A DNA stretch of 7,423 bases from Sphingomonadales bacterium UBA7473 (lineage in GTDB: Bacteria > Pseudomonadota > Alphaproteobacteria > Sphingomonadales > Sphingomonadaceae): NCBI GenBank assembly GCA_002478575.1, contig DLOX01000037.1, forward strand, positions 1-7,423, written 5' to 3'. Of the stretch, positions 5,637 to 7,423 are shown piece by piece. Positions within the stretch are counted from its first letter, which is position 1; each line of letters starts with the position of its first letter. Under the pieces are notes generated by a model, which was not told the origin of the DNA, did not search any database, and saw nothing but the letters and a program-made list of their open reading frames with translations. The position numbers were made by a program, and so were the translations under genes.

Positions 5637-5705
5637 TTTTGATCCTGATTCCCGCATTCCGCCGGGCCAATGGTGAAGCCTGCCCCTTGCCCGCAGACGC
5701 GGCGG

Positions 5706-5734
5706 TTGACAAGGCCAAAGCCGCCCCCTAGTGC
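5706..5734 (+). promoter_or_regulatory. Likely sigma-70 promoter of the tRNA-Leu gene
   Basis: A perfect -35 TTGACA (5706-5711) is followed after 17 bases by TAGTGC (5729-5734). Next comes a GC-rich discriminator (GCCGC), as is usual for growth-controlled stable RNA promoters. Transcription would start near 5741, giving a leader of about 24 nt before the tRNA. The -10 is imperfect. Confidence 0.65.
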
Positions 5735-5764
5735 GCCGCTCCTACCTGCAGAACATTGCACCGT

Positions 5765-5851
5765 GCCCAGATGGCGGAATTGGTAGACGCACCAGCTTCA
5801 GGTGCTGGCGCTCGCAAGGGCGTGGAGGTTCGAGTCCTCTTCTGGGCACCA
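5765..5851 (+). tRNA. tRNA-Leu (anticodon CAG)
   Basis: This is an 87-nt tRNA with the CCA end encoded at 5849-5851. The acceptor GCCCAGA (5765-5771) pairs with TCTGGGC (5841-5847). The D-arm carries GGAATTGGTAGACGC. The anticodon stem CCAGC/GCTGG encloses the loop TTCAGGT, giving anticodon CAG (5799-5801), which reads CUG. A long variable arm (about 5809-5823) marks a class II leucine tRNA. The T-arm GAGG-TTCGAGT-CCTC is intact. The gene is complete even though an integrase lies directly downstream, so the island restored the 3' end on integration or inserted beyond it. Confidence 0.97.
5827..5851 (+). other. Probable integration site (att) at the tRNA 3' end
   Basis: P4-type integrases commonly recombine within the T-arm and acceptor end of a tRNA gene, and the integrase here starts 218 bp downstream reading away from it. 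The crossover core would then lie in the T-loop/acceptor part up to CCA. The exact limits cannot be set, because the matching repeat at the far end of the element is outside the window. Confidence 0.45.
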
Positions 5852-6069
5852 TTTTCCTGTCTCATGGCATCCCAATAGGGTCGACAAACCGGCAGAAATC
5901 TGCCATTTATGAGCCTCACCCATCCCGGAGTGTGCCAGTCGATTTCAGGCAATCCGGGGCCATGAGGTGCCACGATTGGGGCAATATGGCCCCAGTCAAA
6001 ATTTGATGGCACCATGACCCCGAAATGTCCTCGCTGGTCTTCTTCCGGACCCGTTGAGGAGAATCGACC
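5852..6069. other. tRNA-integrase spacer with palindromes
   Basis: The spacer has no gene. It contains GGCAGA-aa-TCTGCC (5891-5904). It also has a compound inverted repeat at 5961-6016: GGTGCCA (5966-5972) with TGGCACC (6007-6013), plus CAT/ATG outside it, enclosing ATTGGGGC (5975-5982) with GCCCCAGT (5989-5996). Such sites close to an integrase may bind the integrase arm domain or an excision factor, or may fold in the leader; the sequence alone does not decide. GAGGAG at 6056-6061 is the integrase ribosome binding site. Confidence 0.5.
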
Positions 6070-7284
6070 GTGGCGTTGACAGAGCTGCAAATCCGGAAAG
6101 TCCATCCGACCGACAAAGTGACCCAACATACTGATGAACGAGGCCTCTATCTGGAAGTCCATCCGAACGGCTCGAAACTGTGGCGCTACAAATACCGCTA
6201 CATGGGTAAACAGAAGCGGCTTGCCCTTGGCCGCTATCCCGATGTCGGCTTAGCAGAGGCACGGAGGCGGCGCGACGATGCGCGCAGGCAACTGGATGCC
6301 GGGACCGACCCGCTGGCTGAACGCAAGCATGACAAGCTGGTCGCCGTTTTCAATGCGGCCAACACTTTTGGCGAAATCGCTAAGGAGTATATCGACAAGC
6401 AGGTGGCGCAGGGGCAGGCAGACGCCACCACGCAAAAGGCGAACTGGCTGTTAGAGCAACTGCAACCAATCGCTGCCTTTCCAGTAGCCGACCTCAAGCC
6501 TATCGACGTTCTCGCTGCGCTCAAGCGGATCGAGGCCAAGGGCAAATATGAAACGGCGCGGCGTTGCCGATCCTTTGCCGGTCGCGTGTTCCGCTATGCC
6601 GTCGCCACCGGGCGTGGGGAGAGCGACCCCAGCTCGATCCTGCGCGGCGCGCTAATCGTGCATAAGGTCAAGCATCATGCGGCAATCCTTGATCCCAAAC
6701 AGATGGGCGAGCTGTTGCGGTCGATTGATGCCTATACCGGCCACGCGATCACGCGCCTTGCAATGCAGGTGTCGCCGCACGTCATGGCGCGCCCCGGCGA
6801 ACTGCGCATGGCGGAATGGTCGGAATTCGACCTCGACAATGCCGTCTGGAAAATCCCTGCCGAGCGCATGAAGATGCGCCGCCCTCACGAAGTTCCGCTG
6901 TCTCGGCAAGTGCTGGCATATTTGGAGGAGCTTTTCACGCTGACCGGGCCGACTGGCTATGTCTTTCCGGCATTTCACACGTCGCGGCGACCGCTAAGTG
7001 AGAACACCGTCAATCAGGCATTCCGGCGGATGGGTTATGCAGCGGGCGAAGTCACCGCGCATGGACTGCGGACGACCGCCTCAACCTTGCTCAACGAGAG
7101 TGGCAAATGGAGCGCCGATGCCATCGAGCGGTCGCTTGCCCATGCCGACGCTAACAGCATTCGCGCTACCTACAATCGAGGCCGTTATTGGGACGAGCGC
7201 ATTACCATGCACCAATGGTGGAGCGATCAGCTAGACATGCTCCGCGACGGAGCGACGATCTTGCCGTTCAACAGAACAGCATGA
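6070..7284 (+). CDS. P4-type tyrosine site-specific integrase
   Basis: This 404-aa tyrosine recombinase inserts and helps excise a genomic island at a tRNA gene. Its N-terminal arm-binding domain (DUF4102 type, about 1-90) shows GLYLEVHPNGSKLWRYKYR and LALGRYPDVGLAEAR. A helical core-binding domain lies at about 100-185 and the catalytic domain at about 205-375. The catalytic residues are all visible: R241 in ARPGELR, K268 or a neighbour in ERMKMRRPHEVPLS, H331 and R334 in TAHGLRTTAS, H358 in SLAHADAN, and the nucleophile Y368 in RATYNR. Length is normal for the P4 family and no lesion is seen, so it should be active. The start is GTG at 6070, 8 nt after GAGGAG. It reads away from the tRNA-Leu gene and converges with an AlpA-like gene 17 bp beyond its stop. 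Confidence 0.96.
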   Translation: MALTELQIRKVHPTDKVTQHTDERGLYLEVHPNGSKLWRYKYRYMGKQKRLALGRYPDVGLAEARRRRDDARRQLDAGTDPLAERKHDKLVAVFNAANTFGEIAKEYIDKQVAQGQADATTQKANWLLEQLQPIAAFPVADLKPIDVLAALKRIEAKGKYETARRCRSFAGRVFRYAVATGRGESDPSSILRGALIVHKVKHHAAILDPKQMGELLRSIDAYTGHAITRLAMQVSPHVMARPGELRMAEWSEFDLDNAVWKIPAERMKMRRPHEVPLSRQVLAYLEELFTLTGPTGYVFPAFHTSRRPLSENTVNQAFRRMGYAAGEVTAHGLRTTASTLLNESGKWSADAIERSLAHADANSIRATYNRGRYWDERITMHQWWSDQLDMLRDGATILPFNRTA

Positions 7285-7301
7285 GCGGCGACGGTGATAG
7301 C

Positions 7302-7423
7302 CTAATCGTCAAAATCAAATTCATTCCAGATTGGTTTGGGGCGGTATTGCGGAGGATTGGCAACCCAGCGGTTGATTTCAGCCTCGCTCCAGCCCGCGCC
7401 GTTGGCGCTTATCGGCACTTGCG
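7302..7423 (-). CDS. AlpA-like regulator, C-terminal part (cut by window edge)
   Basis: The last 39 codons of a minus-strand gene are present, with the stop TAG at 7304-7302 and the start beyond the window. The segment VPISANGAGWSEAEINRWVANPP has the usual end of AlpA / phage MerR-like excision regulators (xxIxxxxxGWxExEIxxWxxxR), followed by an acidic tail, NEFDFDD. AlpA of cryptic prophage CP4-57 activates expression of its excision gene; homologues commonly lie beside P4-type integrases. It converges on the integrase and supports reading this end as a mobile element. The N-terminal helix-turn-helix is not visible. Confidence 0.75.
   Translation of the reverse strand, partial: QVPISANGAGWSEAEINRWVANPPQYRPKPIWNEFDFDD

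Noticed and set aside
5728..6162. Minus-strand open frame across the tRNA and integrase start
   Set aside because: It covers the tRNA gene and the integrase start in antisense, so it cannot be a normal gene.

Overview
The window looks like a chromosomal stretch of an alphaproteobacterium, most likely of the order Sphingomonadales. The MurA protein reads like the sphingomonad type almost throughout. An NDUFA9-like epimerase gene lies directly upstream of uppP, as I recall it often does in that group. The short 'CCGGGCTTGACCCGG' palindromic repeats and a PEP-CTERM sorting tail also fit. The assignment rests on recognition by eye, not on a search.

Layout. (1) Positions 1-97 hold a palindromic repeat element. 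(2) Positions 124-695, minus strand, are a two-gene operon: a four-helix membrane protein followed by a 64-aa XRE-type regulator, overlapping by ATGA. Three copies of a 14-bp direct repeat lie in front of it, in the 123-bp gap shared with the divergent murA. This looks like an autoregulatory operator that also covers the promoter and ribosome binding site of the operon. (3) Positions 819-2102, plus strand, are murA, the committed step of peptidoglycan synthesis. (4) Positions 2103-3163 have no intact gene. They hold a second copy of the position-1 repeat, a long near-perfect hairpin of about 89 bp, three more palindromes, and a decayed 3' gene end that encodes a clear PEP-CTERM sorting signal without the rest of its protein. 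(5) Positions 3164-5636, minus strand, are a tightly packed operon read from high to low coordinates: NDUFA9-like SDR epimerase, uppP (undecaprenyl-diphosphate phosphatase), and an exported DUF2059 protein that is very rich in methionine. (6) Positions 5706-5851, plus strand, are a promoter and a tRNA-Leu(CAG) gene with encoded CCA. (7) From about 5852 to the end is the start of an integrated element: a P4-type tyrosine integrase beside the tRNA and, converging on it, the C-terminus of an AlpA-like regulator cut by the window edge.

Functionally, MurA and UppP both serve peptidoglycan synthesis, as precursor commitment and lipid carrier recycling, although they lie in separate transcription units. 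The integrase, AlpA-like gene and tRNA form a standard island boundary; the other end of the island is outside the window. The points most worth a second look are the triple-repeat operator between the regulator operon and murA, the orphan PEP-CTERM tail with its palindrome-rich surroundings, and the methionine-striped DUF2059 protein co-transcribed with uppP.
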